Assembly: GCF_000531125.1 (NCBI RefSeq)
Contig: NZ_CBTK010000047.1
Coordinates: 1-64,000, forward strand
DNA from: Candidatus Contendobacter odensis Run_B_J11
Lineage (GTDB): Bacteria; Pseudomonadota; Gammaproteobacteria; Competibacterales; Competibacteraceae
Reading direction: 5' to 3'
DNA: 64,000 bases
Within the stretch, counting starts at the first letter, position 1. The number at the start of each line of letters is the position of its first letter. Made by a program: the position numbers and the translations under genes. This document shows, piece after piece, positions 18,652 through 28,141 of this stretch. Below the pieces are notes generated by a model, which was not told the DNA's origin, searched no databases, and saw nothing but the letters and a program-made list of their open reading frames with translations.

Positions 18652-19245
18652 ATGCTGATTCGTATCGCTCATCATCTGGAGGAGGGTTTCATCGCGCTGC
18701 TGCTGGCGTTGATGACCCTGATCACCTTCAGCCAGGTTATCGCCCGCTATCTGTTTGGAGCGGGCTTCGGCTGGGCGCTGGAACTGACCACCTATCTGTT
18801 CGCCTGGCTGGTTCTGTTCGGCGTTTCCTACGGCATTAAGGTGGGCGCTCACATCGGCATCGATGTGGTGGTCCGTCAATTCCCGCACACCCTGCGCCGC
18901 ACCGTCGGGCTGTTGGCGGTGCTGTGCTGCTGCGCCTACTGCATCATTTTGCTGGTCGGCGCGTTCGGCTATGTCCACAAACTGTATGTCATCGGCATCG
19001 AAGCCCAGGATCTGCCGATTCCCCGTTGGACGGCCTTCATCATGTTACCGCTGGGTCTGGCGCTGGCTCTGCTGCGATTGTTGCAAGTCGCCTGGTATAC
19101 CCTGATTGGCCAGCAAGAAGGCTTACGGCTGGCTGACGAAGCTCGTGAAGCCATCGAAGCCGTCGAGGGCGTCGAGACGGTCGAGGCGGTTGAAAGCTTT
19201 GAGACCCTGCACCCCACCGCCGCCCGCAAGGAGAACGCGCCATGA
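18652..19245 (+). CDS. dctQ: TRAP transporter small permease DctQ
   Basis: A 197-residue inner-membrane protein with four hydrophobic helices and DctQ motifs (TFSQVIARYLFGAGFGWALEL, the WLVLFGVSYGIKVGAHIGID region). ATG 18652 is chosen because a longer frame (18538) overlaps dctP and the intercistronic hairpin. The C-terminus carries an unusual glutamate/valine/alanine-rich tail (EAVEGVETVEAVESFE) not typical of the family, probably cytoplasmic. It overlaps dctM by 4 nt (ATGA). Confidence 0.85.
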   Translation: MLIRIAHHLEEGFIALLLALMTLITFSQVIARYLFGAGFGWALELTTYLFAWLVLFGVSYGIKVGAHIGIDVVVRQFPHTLRRTVGLLAVLCCCAYCIILLVGAFGYVHKLYVIGIEAQDLPIPRWTAFIMLPLGLALALLRLLQVAWYTLIGQQEGLRLADEAREAIEAVEGVETVEAVESFETLHPTAARKENAP

Positions 19246-20519
19246 CCTCCCTGTTCCTGTTCACAATGCTGTTTCTGTTCCTGGTGATGGGGGTGCCGAT
19301 TGCGTTCTCGCTGGGACTGTCCAGCATCCTGACCATCCTGTTTTTCACCAACGATTCGCTGGCCTCAATGTCGCTCAAGCTGTTCGACACCATGGAGCAT
19401 TACACCCTGCTGGCGATTCCGTTCTTTATCCTGGCTTCGGCTTTTCTGACCACCGGTGGCGTTGCTCGTCGGCTGATCCGCTTTGCGATTGCGGTGGTCG
19501 GTCATGTCACCGGCGGGCTGGGCATCGCTTCGGTGCTGGCCTGTATGCTGTTCGCAGCAGTGTCGGGTTCATCGCCAGCCACGGTGGCGGCCATTGGTTC
19601 CATCGTGATCGGCGCGATGGTCAAATCCGGCTATCCGCTGCCCTACGCTGCCGGGATGATCTGCAACGCCGGCACCCTCGGTATCCTGATTCCGCCGTCC
19701 ATCGTGATGGTGGTGTACGCCGCCGCGACCGAGCAGTCGGTCGGCCAGTTGTTCATGGCGGGCGTCATTCCCGGCATTCTGCTGGGCCTGATGTTAATGG
19801 CGGCGATCTACTTCAGTGCCCGCAAATTCAAGATTCCGGTGCAGAAGCGGGCGTCATTTCCGGAATTGATGGTTGCCACCCGCGATGCCATCTGGGGACT
19901 GGGACTGATTTTCGTAGTGATGGGTGGCATCTATGGCGGCATCTTCACCGCGACCGAAGCCGCCGCCGTGGCGGCGGTCTACGCTTTCATCGTTGCCCTG
20001 TTCGTCCACAAGGACATGGGCTGGCCGCAAATCCCCCATGTGTTTGCCGATGCCGGCAAAGTGACGGTGATGCTGTTATTCATCATCGCCAACGCCATGC
20101 TGTTCGCCCATGTGCTGACCACCGAGCGCATCCCGCAGGTGATGGCGGAGACGATTATCGGCTGGGGCCTGGCGCCCTGGCAGTTTCTGATCGTGGTCAA
20201 CATCATCCTGCTGATCGCCGGCAACTTCATGGAACCGTCGTCAATCCTGCTGATCCTGGCGCCGATCCTGTTTCCCATCGCTACGCGACTGGGTATTGAT
20301 CCGATCCATCTCGGTATCATCATGGTGGTGAATATGGAAATCGGCATGATCACGCCGCCGGTGGGCCTGAACCTGTTCGTGACCTCGGGGATCACCGGGA
20401 TGCCGCTGTGGGATGTGGTGAAGGCCGCCATGCCGTGGCTGATGGTGATGCTGACTTTCTTGATGATCATTACCTACATCCCGCAGGTCAGCCTGTTCCT
20501 GCCCCAGCTCCTGTTTTAG
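19242..20519 (+). CDS. dctM: TRAP transporter large permease DctM
   Basis: A 425-residue polytopic permease of standard length. Seen: VPIAFSLGLSS, HYTLLAIPFFILAS, AAVSGSSPATVAAIGS, GTLGILIPPSIVMVVYA, NFMEPSSILLILAPI and GMITPPVGLNLFV, all DctM hallmarks. It carries the Na+-coupled transport pathway of the TRAP system. Start overlaps the dctQ stop. It is followed by a bidirectional hairpin terminator. Confidence 0.92.
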   Translation: MTSLFLFTMLFLFLVMGVPIAFSLGLSSILTILFFTNDSLASMSLKLFDTMEHYTLLAIPFFILASAFLTTGGVARRLIRFAIAVVGHVTGGLGIASVLACMLFAAVSGSSPATVAAIGSIVIGAMVKSGYPLPYAAGMICNAGTLGILIPPSIVMVVYAAATEQSVGQLFMAGVIPGILLGLMLMAAIYFSARKFKIPVQKRASFPELMVATRDAIWGLGLIFVVMGGIYGGIFTATEAAAVAAVYAFIVALFVHKDMGWPQIPHVFADAGKVTVMLLFIIANAMLFAHVLTTERIPQVMAETIIGWGLAPWQFLIVVNIILLIAGNFMEPSSILLILAPILFPIATRLGIDPIHLGIIMVVNMEIGMITPPVGLNLFVTSGITGMPLWDVVKAAMPWLMVMLTFLMIITYIPQVSLFLPQLLF

Positions 20520-20537
20520 CCGGGTATCGGGTTGAAA

Positions 20538-20569
20538 AAAGGGGGCGATCTTATCAGTCCGCCCCCTTT
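20538..20569. terminator. Bidirectional Rho-independent terminator
   Basis: AAAGGGGGCG (20538-20547) pairs with CGCCCCCTTT (20560-20569) over a 12-nt loop. Read on the minus strand it ends in TTTTTT; on the plus strand the U-run is short. It lies between converging dctM and the DUF882 gene. Confidence 0.8.
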
Positions 20570-20593
20570 CTCATTAATTTGCCCACCGTCAGT

Positions 20594-21187
20594 TTAACCC
20601 CAGTAGCGCACCGGTCCGCTGTCGATGTGGACGAAGTTGGCGCCGGGGTAATACCCGACCCCGCCCGCGCCCAGGGAACGGGCCGCCTGACACACATCCC
20701 AGACCCGGTTGCCGGGAACCCGGATATCGAGCGCCATGGCCTGAATGTGGTAGCTGTTGCGCGCTACGCCCCGGCTGCGCTCGCATAACATCCAATTCGT
20801 GGACGGCGAGCGATAGCCGCTGATGATATGCACCGGGCGGCCTAAACCCAATTGCAACTGCATGGCGTAAAGCTGGTCCAGCACATTGGGGTCAAATTGC
20901 TTGACCTGATCATTATGATAATCGCGTAACGCCCAACTGATCTCCTTGAGAGACTCACGGATATAGCCTTCGCGCGGCGTCCAGTAGACTTGGCGGATGG
21001 TCTCGCCGGTGTTGGGGTTATGGAACAAGAGATAACGTTCACGTAAAACCGCCGCTTTGAGCAGATCAGGGGCCAGCGCCAGGGCGCCGATACCGCCTGC
21101 CATCCATTTCAGGAACCCACGCCGACTTGCTTCCGGCTGCTCTTTCCCCATCCCGCTGCTCGGTTGGAGCGTCATATTTGCTCGCAT
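20594..21187 (-). CDS. Tat-exported DUF882 (M15-like peptidase) protein
   Basis: A 197-residue protein with a twin-arginine signal (SRRGFLKWMAGG) and a YcbK/DUF882 domain: VHIISGYRSPSTN, SYHIQAMALDIRVPG and GYYPGANFVHIDSG. The His and Asp residues in SGYRSP, HxxxxALD and FVHxD match the zinc ligands of M15-type peptidoglycan peptidases. E. coli YcbK has the same layout. Probably acts on the cell wall in the periplasm. Monocistronic; its 3' end is at the shared terminator. Confidence 0.85.
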   Translation of the reverse strand: MRANMTLQPSSGMGKEQPEASRRGFLKWMAGGIGALALAPDLLKAAVLRERYLLFHNPNTGETIRQVYWTPREGYIRESLKEISWALRDYHNDQVKQFDPNVLDQLYAMQLQLGLGRPVHIISGYRSPSTNWMLCERSRGVARNSYHIQAMALDIRVPGNRVWDVCQAARSLGAGGVGYYPGANFVHIDSGPVRYWG

Positions 21188-21553
21188 TTCTTTTACATCC
21201 TCCCAGCAATTGAATTTTTCTTTACTCTAACCAAATTAGCTTTCTTAAAGCAAGAATCAGTTGTGCCAATACGCTTGTGTCATTAAGCAACAAAAAGGCT
21301 ATTGCATTTTTTTGTCCAACTTTTCAAAAGATTTTAATAGAACAAAATATCAGCACTAAAAGAAGTCGGAAAAAGAAACGCGAGTGCAGAAAAAAAATTA
21401 GATTAAAAAGTAAGTTATGTAAAATCATTCCACTGTCACAATTATTTATTATCAAAAATAAACAAAAAATTATCTTTATTACAACTTATTATTAAAATGG
21501 CAAATTAACTACGAGCGCTTTGCAAGGTATTTATGAGCAAGGAAAAATTTCCA
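21188..21553. other. AT-rich gene-free interval
   Basis: About 360 bp of strongly A+T-rich DNA between the divergent DUF882 and ybaK genes. The one frame of any length (21277-21495) is lysine/isoleucine-rich low-complexity and is not accepted as a gene. It probably holds promoters for both flanking genes, but no unambiguous -35/-10 pair was fixed. Confidence 0.5.
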
Positions 21554-22021
21554 ATGACACCCGCGATCCGGTTGTTGCTAAAACACAACATTACCTTTAC
21601 CAGCCACCTCTACCCCTACCAAGAACGCGGCGGTACTGCGCACAGTGCGCATTGTCTGAACGTGGATGAGCATTGCGTGATCAAGACCTTGATCATGGAG
21701 GATGAGCGCCGGCAACCGCTGATCGTGCTGATGCACGGCGACCGCAAGGTTTCCACTAAAGAATTGGCGCGGCGGCAGGAGGTCAAGACCATCACCTCCT
21801 GCGATCCCGCCGTCGCCAACAAGCACAGTGGCTATCAAGTCGGCGGCACCTCGCCCTTTGGCACCCGCAAAATCATGCCGGTGTATATGGAAAGCAGCAT
21901 CCTGGATTTGCCACAGATTTATATCAACGGTGGCAAACGCGGTTTTTTGATCGGAATGACGCCGACTGAGGTTCAGCGCGTGCTGCAACCAACGCTGGTT
22001 GAGGTGGCTATTGAGGGTTAA
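21554..22021 (+). CDS. ybaK: YbaK/EbsC family aminoacyl-tRNA deacylase
   Basis: A 155-residue protein that starts MTPAIRLLLKHNI, matching the YbaK N-terminus, with VIKTLIM, the conserved KVSTKELA helix, SGYQVGGTSPFG and YINGGKRGFLIG loops. The family clears mischarged Cys-tRNA(Pro) in trans. Start: ATG 21554 has AAGGA upstream and fits the family; ATG 21533 (7 residues longer, AAGG 6 nt upstream) is the alternative. It ends 3 nt before rlmL, so the two are probably co-expressed as translation-quality and rRNA-modification genes. Confidence 0.85.
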   Translation: MTPAIRLLLKHNITFTSHLYPYQERGGTAHSAHCLNVDEHCVIKTLIMEDERRQPLIVLMHGDRKVSTKELARRQEVKTITSCDPAVANKHSGYQVGGTSPFGTRKIMPVYMESSILDLPQIYINGGKRGFLIGMTPTEVQRVLQPTLVEVAIEG

Positions 22022-22024
22022 CGA

Positions 22025-24181
22025 ATGAGTGAACAAACTTTTTTTGCCACCGCGCCAGCAGGCGTTGAACTGTTGCTGGCAGCGGAACTGGTTGAACTGG
22101 GTGCGGCGACGGCCCAAGCCGCTCGCGGCGGGATTTTATTCCGAGGGCCGCTGGAATTGGGGTATCGCGCTTGCCTGTGGTCGCGCACCGCCAGCCGGGT
22201 GTTGTTACCGCTGGCGGAATTTCCTGCTGCTGACGCCGAAGCGCTCTACGCCGGTATCCACGATCTGCCTTGGGAAAACCATCTGGCGCCGGACGGGACC
22301 CTGAGTATTGAATTTAATGGCAGCGGTCCCGGCATTGACCATAGCCACTACGGCGCACAGCGGGTCAAGGATGCCATTGTGGATCGATTCCGGGCACGTT
22401 GCGGCGAACGACCGAGCATAGATTCACGGCAGCCGGATCTGCGGATTCACGCCCATTGGCGGAATGGACAGGTGACGGTCAGCCTCGATCTGTCGGGGGA
22501 CAGTCTGCATCGGCGGGGCTACCGCGAGGCCACTGTGACTGCGCCGTTGAAAGAAACGCTGGCTGCTGCACTGCTGTTAAAAGCCGGCTGGCCGGCTATC
22601 GCTGCGGCGGGTGGACCCCTGATCGATCCGTTATGTGGTTCCGGCACCCTGATAATTGAAGCTGCCTGGATGGCGGGCGACCACGCACCGGGCCTGCTGC
22701 GGAGTCATTGGGGATTCAGTGGTTGGTTGGGCCATGTTCCTGCGCTGTGGAACCGGCTGCTGGCTGAGGCGGATGAACGCTGTGCCGTGGGTCAGAGCCG
22801 GATTCCACCGTTGTTCGCCAGCGATCACGATTCAAAAGCGGTGCGGGCAACGCTGATCAATACCGGGCGCGCCGGCGTCGCGGATCGGGTGCGGGTCGAG
22901 CGGCGGGAATGGGCTACGGTCAAACCGCCACCGGGTCCGCCGGGATTGCTGATCGCCAATCCGCCTTACGGCGAACGAATGGGCGAAACCGATGATGTGA
23001 GCGCCTTATACATTCAGTTGGGCGAGCGGCTGAAAAGCCACTTCGGCGGCTGGCGGGCGGCGTTGTTCACCGGTGCGCCTGAACTCGGCAAGCGGATGGG
23101 ACTGCGCGCCCACAAAACCAATGTCTTCTACAACGGCCCGCTGGAATGCCGACTGCTGCAATTTCGAGTTGAGCCGGAATTTTTCGTGGATCGGGACGCC
23201 GCCGACCGCCATGCTCGCGCTGCCGCACTGAATCGAGCGATCAGCGATGGAGCTGATGGCTTCATCAACCGGCTGCGTAAAAATCTGCGCCATCTGGGCC
23301 GTTGGGCGGAACGGGAAGGAGTGAGTTGCTACCGTATTTATGATGCGGACCTGCCGGAATACGCGGTCGCAATAGACCGCTATGAACAATGGCTGCATGT
23401 GCAGGAATACGCTCCGCCCTCCAGCATCGATCCCGCCCGCGCTCAACAGCGGCTGGAACAGGTGATAGCGGTATTGCCCGCAGTGCTGGAACTGCCGCCG
23501 GATCAGGTTGTTCTCAAAGTTCGGCAACGGCAGAAGGGCGCCAGCCAGTACCAGAAACAGGCGGAACAGGGCCGCTTCCATGAAGTCCATGAGGGACCGG
23601 CGCGGTTGCTGGTCAACTTCACCGACTACCTGGACACCGGCCTGTTTCTCGACCATCGCCTCACCCGGCAACTGCTGCGGGAACAGGCGACCGGGCGACG
23701 CTTCCTCAATCTGTTCGGCTACACCGGCACCGCCACGGTTCACGCCGCACTGGGCGGTGCAACCAGCACCACGACGGTCGATTTATCAGCGACTTATCTG
23801 GACTGGGCACGGCGCAATCTGGAACTGAACGGGATTCACGGTTCCCAGCACCAGTTGATCCGGGCCGACTGTCGGCAATGGCTGACGCGGACGCTGGATC
23901 GCTACGACCTGATCTTTCTCGACCCGCCTACCTTCTCCAATTCCCGGCAGTTGACCGAGAGCTTCGATATTCAGCGCGATCAGGTTGAACTGCTGCGGCA
24001 AACCCTGCGACTACTGGCACCTGGCGGGGTGCTGATTTTTTCCACCAATCACCGCAAATTTCGGCTGGAGGTAGCGGCGCTGGCCGATATCCATCTCGAA
24101 GACTGGAGCCGACGCACCCTGCCGCCTGATTTCGCCCGCGATCCAAAAATTCACCGCTGCTGGCGCATTACGCAAAGTTAA
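22025..24181 (+). CDS. rlmL: 23S rRNA (guanine) methyltransferase RlmL/RlmK fusion
   Basis: 718 residues, close to E. coli RlmKL (about 702). N-terminal THUMP and RlmL methyltransferase (DPLCGSGTLIIEAA, ANPPYGERMG; m2G2445) fused to a C-terminal RlmK methyltransferase (FLNLFGYTGTATVHAA, FLDPPTFSNS; m7G2069). Both catalytic N/DPPY/F motifs are intact, so both modifications are expected. Start ATG 22025 lies just after the ybaK stop. The fused form is typical of gammaproteobacteria and supports the taxonomic guess. Confidence 0.95.
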   Translation: MSEQTFFATAPAGVELLLAAELVELGAATAQAARGGILFRGPLELGYRACLWSRTASRVLLPLAEFPAADAEALYAGIHDLPWENHLAPDGTLSIEFNGSGPGIDHSHYGAQRVKDAIVDRFRARCGERPSIDSRQPDLRIHAHWRNGQVTVSLDLSGDSLHRRGYREATVTAPLKETLAAALLLKAGWPAIAAAGGPLIDPLCGSGTLIIEAAWMAGDHAPGLLRSHWGFSGWLGHVPALWNRLLAEADERCAVGQSRIPPLFASDHDSKAVRATLINTGRAGVADRVRVERREWATVKPPPGPPGLLIANPPYGERMGETDDVSALYIQLGERLKSHFGGWRAALFTGAPELGKRMGLRAHKTNVFYNGPLECRLLQFRVEPEFFVDRDAADRHARAAALNRAISDGADGFINRLRKNLRHLGRWAEREGVSCYRIYDADLPEYAVAIDRYEQWLHVQEYAPPSSIDPARAQQRLEQVIAVLPAVLELPPDQVVLKVRQRQKGASQYQKQAEQGRFHEVHEGPARLLVNFTDYLDTGLFLDHRLTRQLLREQATGRRFLNLFGYTGTATVHAALGGATSTTTVDLSATYLDWARRNLELNGIHGSQHQLIRADCRQWLTRTLDRYDLIFLDPPTFSNSRQLTESFDIQRDQVELLRQTLRLLAPGGVLIFSTNHRKFRLEVAALADIHLEDWSRRTLPPDFARDPKIHRCWRITQS

Positions 24182-24197
24182 AGGCCGGTAATCGGCA

Positions 24198-24203
24198 TAT
24201 AAT
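24198..24203 (+). promoter_or_regulatory. Candidate -10 element for phaC
   Basis: A perfect TATAAT lies 72 bp upstream of the phaC ATG. No convincing -35 at 16-18 bp spacing was seen, so an activator-dependent promoter is possible. Confidence 0.35.
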
Positions 24204-24274
24204 TCATACGGGTACTCTGTGAAACGCACCAGTCGCCCACGACATTTTGGTTCGCGCGGCATAGGAGGATCAAC

Positions 24275-25981
24275 ATGAACACGCAGACGATCAGCAACCC
24301 ATCCGCTTCCCCACCCCCTGGATCGCAGCTCGACCCGTTTGATATCGTCGGATCGAGCTTGGCGGTGCAGCAATTCTGGTTGCGCCAGCCGGAGCGGTTG
24401 GCCACCGTTCTGCAAAATTTGGCTCTGGATGCCCACCGGGTGCATGACCGCTTCGCCCGAACCAGCCTCGGCATTCCCAGTGAACCGGCGGTGGCCGCAG
24501 TCATCCATGACCAGCGCTTTCAGAATTCGGCATGGATCGAACAGCCCGGATTTGCCTACCTGAAAGAAATGTACCTGCTCTACAGCCGTTATCTGGAAGA
24601 CACCATTTACGCCACCGAGGACATCGATCCCACTCAACGGCAGCGGGCGGCATTCTGGGTTCGGCAATGGCTGGACGCTATCGCTCCCACCAATTTCTTC
24701 TGGACCAACCCGGAAGCGTTACGACGCGGCTTCGCCAGTCACGGCTTCAGCGTCCTGTCGGGTTTGCAAAACTGGCTACGCGATCTTGCTGCTGGCAATG
24801 TGCGGATGGTGGAACCGGATGCGTTTCAGATTGGTCGCGATCTGGCCGCCACCCCCGGTCAAGTGGTGCTGCGTAACGAGCTGCTGGAACTGATCCAGTA
24901 CACACCCACTACTGACCAGGTTCGGGCGATACCGGTGGTGCTGGTGGCACCGTGGATCAACAAGTACTACATCATGGATCTCGGCCCGGATAACAGTCTG
25001 GTGCGCTTCCTGCGCGATCAAGGCTTCACCGTGTTCATCACCAGTTGGAAAAATCCGGGTCCTGAAGCCCGTGCAGCGACGCTCGACGATTACCTGCTCA
25101 AGGGAGTACGACCGGCGCTGGAAGCGGCACGCGCCATCTGCGGCGTTCCCCAGGTACACGCCACCGGCTACTGCCTGGGGGGTACCTCGCTGGCGCTGCT
25201 ACTGGCCTGGTTCAACGCCGATCCCACCGACCGCGCCGCTCACCCGATTGCCCACTGGACTACTTTTACCACCTTGGTGGATTTCAGCGATCCCGGCGAA
25301 ATTGGCGTGTTCCTGAGCGAAAACAGCTTCGAGTTCCTGCGCAAGCGGATGAACAAAGTGGGCTATCTGGATGGCGCCGACATGGCCAGCGCGTTTCGGA
25401 TGCTGCGACCCAATAACCTGATTTGGCATTACGTGATGCATAGCTACCTGTACGGCGAAGAATTGCCGCCCAGCGACGTGCTGTTCTGGAATTGCGACAC
25501 CACGCGGATGCCGGCAGCGATGCACGAGTTTTATCTGCGAGAACTGTATCTGAATAACCGGTTGGTGCAGGGTAGCCTGGAGATTGGCGGGCGCCGGCTG
25601 GATTTGGGGGCCATTCAGCAACCGCTATACGCCGTCGGGGCGGAACAGGATCACATCGCGCCCTGGAAACAGACCTTCCGGCTGTGTGGGCTGATCGGTG
25701 GGCCAGCGCGTTATGTGCTGGCCACCTCCGGGCACATCCTCGGCATCATCAATCCACCGGTCACGCCCCCCAAACGGCGCTACTGGGTGGGTGATGCCAG
25801 CGGATCACAGGACGCCGCCGCGTGGCAGGAAGCCACTGCTAAAGCGCAGGGATCGTGGTGGGAGGATTGGGTTCGCTGGCTGAACGAACGCTGCGGCCCG
25901 CTGGGACCGCCGCCGCCGCTCGGAAACAGCCAATATCCACCGCTGGATACGGCGCCAGGACGGTATGTACTGGAAAAGTAA
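24275..25981 (+). CDS. phaC: Class I poly(3-hydroxyalkanoate) synthase
   Basis: A 568-residue polymerase that joins hydroxyacyl-CoA units into PHA. Lipase-box-like GYCLGG holds the catalytic Cys (about residue 300). The Asp of the GAEQDHIAPW loop (about 459) and the His of SGHILG (about 487) complete the triad. N-terminal class I features include the FWVRQWLDAIAPTNFFWTNP region. It starts behind a strong AGGAGG site at ATG 24275. No phaA/B, phaP or phaE gene is nearby. It supports carbon storage and consumption of acetyl-/propionyl-CoA, linking to the B12 and mesaconyl-CoA genes here. Confidence 0.95.
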   Translation: MNTQTISNPSASPPPGSQLDPFDIVGSSLAVQQFWLRQPERLATVLQNLALDAHRVHDRFARTSLGIPSEPAVAAVIHDQRFQNSAWIEQPGFAYLKEMYLLYSRYLEDTIYATEDIDPTQRQRAAFWVRQWLDAIAPTNFFWTNPEALRRGFASHGFSVLSGLQNWLRDLAAGNVRMVEPDAFQIGRDLAATPGQVVLRNELLELIQYTPTTDQVRAIPVVLVAPWINKYYIMDLGPDNSLVRFLRDQGFTVFITSWKNPGPEARAATLDDYLLKGVRPALEAARAICGVPQVHATGYCLGGTSLALLLAWFNADPTDRAAHPIAHWTTFTTLVDFSDPGEIGVFLSENSFEFLRKRMNKVGYLDGADMASAFRMLRPNNLIWHYVMHSYLYGEELPPSDVLFWNCDTTRMPAAMHEFYLRELYLNNRLVQGSLEIGGRRLDLGAIQQPLYAVGAEQDHIAPWKQTFRLCGLIGGPARYVLATSGHILGIINPPVTPPKRRYWVGDASGSQDAAAWQEATAKAQGSWWEDWVRWLNERCGPLGPPPPLGNSQYPPLDTAPGRYVLEK

Positions 25982-26017
25982 GCGGCGGCAGTGAGTAAGT
26001 GTTACTCAGCCCTAAGC

Positions 26018-26584
26018 TCAACCCGTCGGCTGTTCGGTGCGGTTTGGATTACGCCATAGCACCTCGACCCCGCCATCATCGCGGGCCAGAATCCGGCACA
26101 GTACGAAGAGCAGGTCTGACAGCCGGTTCAGATAAACCCGCACCGATTCACCGACCTCTTCCTCCCGCGCCAGTGACACCACTCGTCGCTCGGCGCGGCG
26201 GCAAGTCGCCCGCGCCATGTGGCAATCAGCCGCCGCCCGCCCGCCGCCCGGCAGAATAAACTCCTTGAGCGGCGGTAATTGCACGTTGAACTCATTCAGC
26301 AAGGCTTCCAGTCGGGTCACATCCTGCTCCTTGACTGCCTGGTAACCAGGGATGCTCAGTTCTCCACCCAGATCAAACAGCTTGTGCTGCACTTCTTGTA
26401 AACAGTCACGAATTTCCATACGCAAGTCATGCACCAGCACCCGGCCAATCGTACAGTTCAACTCATCCACCGCACCAATCGCTTCAATCCGCAAACAATC
26501 CTTGCTAACCCGTTCGCCGTTGCCCAGCCCAGTCGTACCTTCGTCACCGGTGCGGGTGTAAATTTTGGAAAGTCGGTTGCCCAT
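26018..26584 (-). CDS. PduO-type cob(I)alamin adenosyltransferase
   Basis: A 188-residue ATP:corrinoid adenosyltransferase making adenosylcobalamin. Seen: KIYTRTGDEGTTGLGNG ATP motif, GAVDELNC, FDLGGELS, FILPGGGRAAADCH and the arginine-rich RATCRRAERRVV helix, all typical of the PduO/MMAB trimeric family. ATG 26584 is preferred over 26599 because GAGG lies 9 nt upstream. It converges with phaC; a 7-bp hairpin (arms 25992-25998 and 26002-26008) sits between. Its product is the cofactor of methylmalonyl-CoA mutase, which is not in the window. Confidence 0.92.
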   Translation of the reverse strand: MGNRLSKIYTRTGDEGTTGLGNGERVSKDCLRIEAIGAVDELNCTIGRVLVHDLRMEIRDCLQEVQHKLFDLGGELSIPGYQAVKEQDVTRLEALLNEFNVQLPPLKEFILPGGGRAAADCHMARATCRRAERRVVSLAREEEVGESVRVYLNRLSDLLFVLCRILARDDGGVEVLWRNPNRTEQPTG

Positions 26585-27387
26585 CGTTTCATTCCTCATC
26601 GTGGTCGGTTGTTCACCATACCAAGTCCCGCCTCATGCCGGAAACCCTAGCCCCGAATCCGCTCGGATTTTCTATCGCAGCCACCGGAAATTCACCCCCG
26701 GTGCCACCCCGCTACCGGTTCGGGTGCTGGGTTATTGCTGACCTCGGATTGGTCATGCCGATGCTTTTATAAAAAAGCAAATATTTTCAACGAGTTATTA
26801 AATAAATTAATTATACAAGACAAGCAAGAAAAATACCAATTTAACTTATTGAAAAATATCATATTTATTAAAATTTCTCTCCTTGGTTTGCAAAAATCCC
26901 CCGTATTTTCTTGCAGACCCTTGACTCGTCGAAAATCGCCCTGATTTGCCTCATCGTGAAAAATTTTTTAACCTATTGTTAATAAACAACAATTTTATTT
27001 TTTATCCAAAAAACAAAATTTAACTTAACTATATGTTTATAAACATAAAATTTATAAATAATCACTGATTAAAAACCATTTTATCCAAAATGAAAAAATA
27101 TTTATTTCACAAATAAAGACTTGCAAAACAAATTTCCTCCGTGCTTTCATAGCGCCGCAATGCTGTATTGCAATAAGTTCCTGCCATAGGCCAGTCATGT
27201 TGTAAACACTGCCCTGGGAACGTCAGGCGGCACCGGTAGCCAGGCTGGCAGGCCTGTATCCGGAGTTGCTTAGGTCGGACTCGTAGGGGATTGGAGTGAT
27301 CCGATCCGGACCAGGAAAAGTCCCTCGCCGATTCAGGATGAGTCCATCAAGCACTATCAGTGCGTACTGATCAAAGATGGAGGTCTC
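26585..27387. other. Long gene-free interval with an AT-rich island
   Basis: About 800 bp between divergent adenosyltransferase and lytic transglycosylase genes. From about 26760 to 27130 it is extremely A+T-rich, with repeated TTTTATCCAAAA (near 27000 and 27078), an imperfect TTGTT/AACAA dyad (about 26977-26990) and a 16-bp perfect palindrome. From 27150 to 27387 base composition returns to normal and forms a long leader before the transglycosylase. I see no credible gene; short frames such as 26735-26944 have low-complexity composition. Confidence 0.5.
27032..27047. repeat. Perfect 16-bp palindrome in AT-rich island
   Basis: TATGTTTATAAACATA is its own reverse complement, a size and symmetry typical of a dimeric regulator operator. 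No regulator can be assigned. Confidence 0.4.
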
Positions 27388-28026
27388 ATGGAATTTACCG
27401 AATGTGTCAAAGGAAGGCTTGCTCTGACCCTGAAGTCGAGTCTGCTGTGTGCGGTCATGTTGATGCCGGCGTCGGTGCTGGCGCAATCGCTGAAGGCCGC
27501 TGGCGACGAAGAAGCAGTTCAGGCCACCTTGGCCATAACGGCCGACTCCACCACTCATTCCGCTGCGGCGCAATCCACCGACCAGCGGCAAATCACCCGT
27601 CTTTCCAGGCACATCCAACGCAAATATCAGATATCTGACGCCAAGGCGCGGCGGATTGTCGCTGAAGCCATCCTCAACGGCAGGACTTACCAAGTTGACC
27701 CGGAGCTGATCCTCGCCATTATCGCCGTCGAATCTACCTTCAAGGAGCGCGCCGTCAGCCGGGAAGGCGCTCGCGGTCTGATGCAGGTGATGCCCGGTGC
27801 CCACCCCAAAAAAATGCAGAACATCGGCGGCGCTCATGCCCTGTTTGATCCGGCCAAGAATATCCACACCGGCTCCCTGATTCTGGTGAAGTACCTGGAT
27901 ACCCATTCCGGCAACCTGCGGCGGGCACTTCTCAGCTATAACGGCAGTCTGGGATCGCGCTCATCTTTCCCTGATCGAGTCATCCGAATCTATCAGGATC
28001 TGCGGCGCACCACGACCGAAGGTTGA
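27388..28026 (+). CDS. Secreted lytic transglycosylase (SLT domain)
   Basis: A 212-residue protein with a signal peptide (hydrophobic LLCAVMLMPASVLA, cut near residue 33) and a C-terminal goose-lysozyme-like SLT domain: catalytic glutamate in AVESTFKERAVS, GARGLMQVMPG, and ALLSYNGS. It cleaves peptidoglycan glycan strands, leaving anhydro-muropeptides. ATG 27388 is preceded by GGAGG. It lies alone behind a leader of over 200 bp downstream of the AT-rich island. Confidence 0.85.
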   Translation: MEFTECVKGRLALTLKSSLLCAVMLMPASVLAQSLKAAGDEEAVQATLAITADSTTHSAAAQSTDQRQITRLSRHIQRKYQISDAKARRIVAEAILNGRTYQVDPELILAIIAVESTFKERAVSREGARGLMQVMPGAHPKKMQNIGGAHALFDPAKNIHTGSLILVKYLDTHSGNLRRALLSYNGSLGSRSSFPDRVIRIYQDLRRTTTEG

Positions 28027-28141
28027 CGCGCAACACCGCCCGCGCCAACCCGTCCGGGCGGCACTTTTTCCCATCGACGCAGTGACCCTCTCGACATTGG
28101 CACCCCAAGGCAGGTTCTTTATCGCAGTCGTTCCGCATTCC

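Noticed and set aside
21277-21495. 72-codon frame in the AT-rich gap
   Set aside because: Lysine/isoleucine-rich low-complexity composition expected from random AT-rich DNA, with no ribosome site or recognisable domain.
26735-26944. 69-codon frame in the second AT-rich gap
   Set aside because: Composition follows the AT-rich background, no ribosome site, and no family resemblance.
27190-27270. Possible c-di-GMP (GEMM) riboswitch before the lytic transglycosylase
   Set aside because: A GGTAGCCAGG-like stretch recalls the 3' arm, but the conserved GCAAA/GAAA core on the 5' side is missing.
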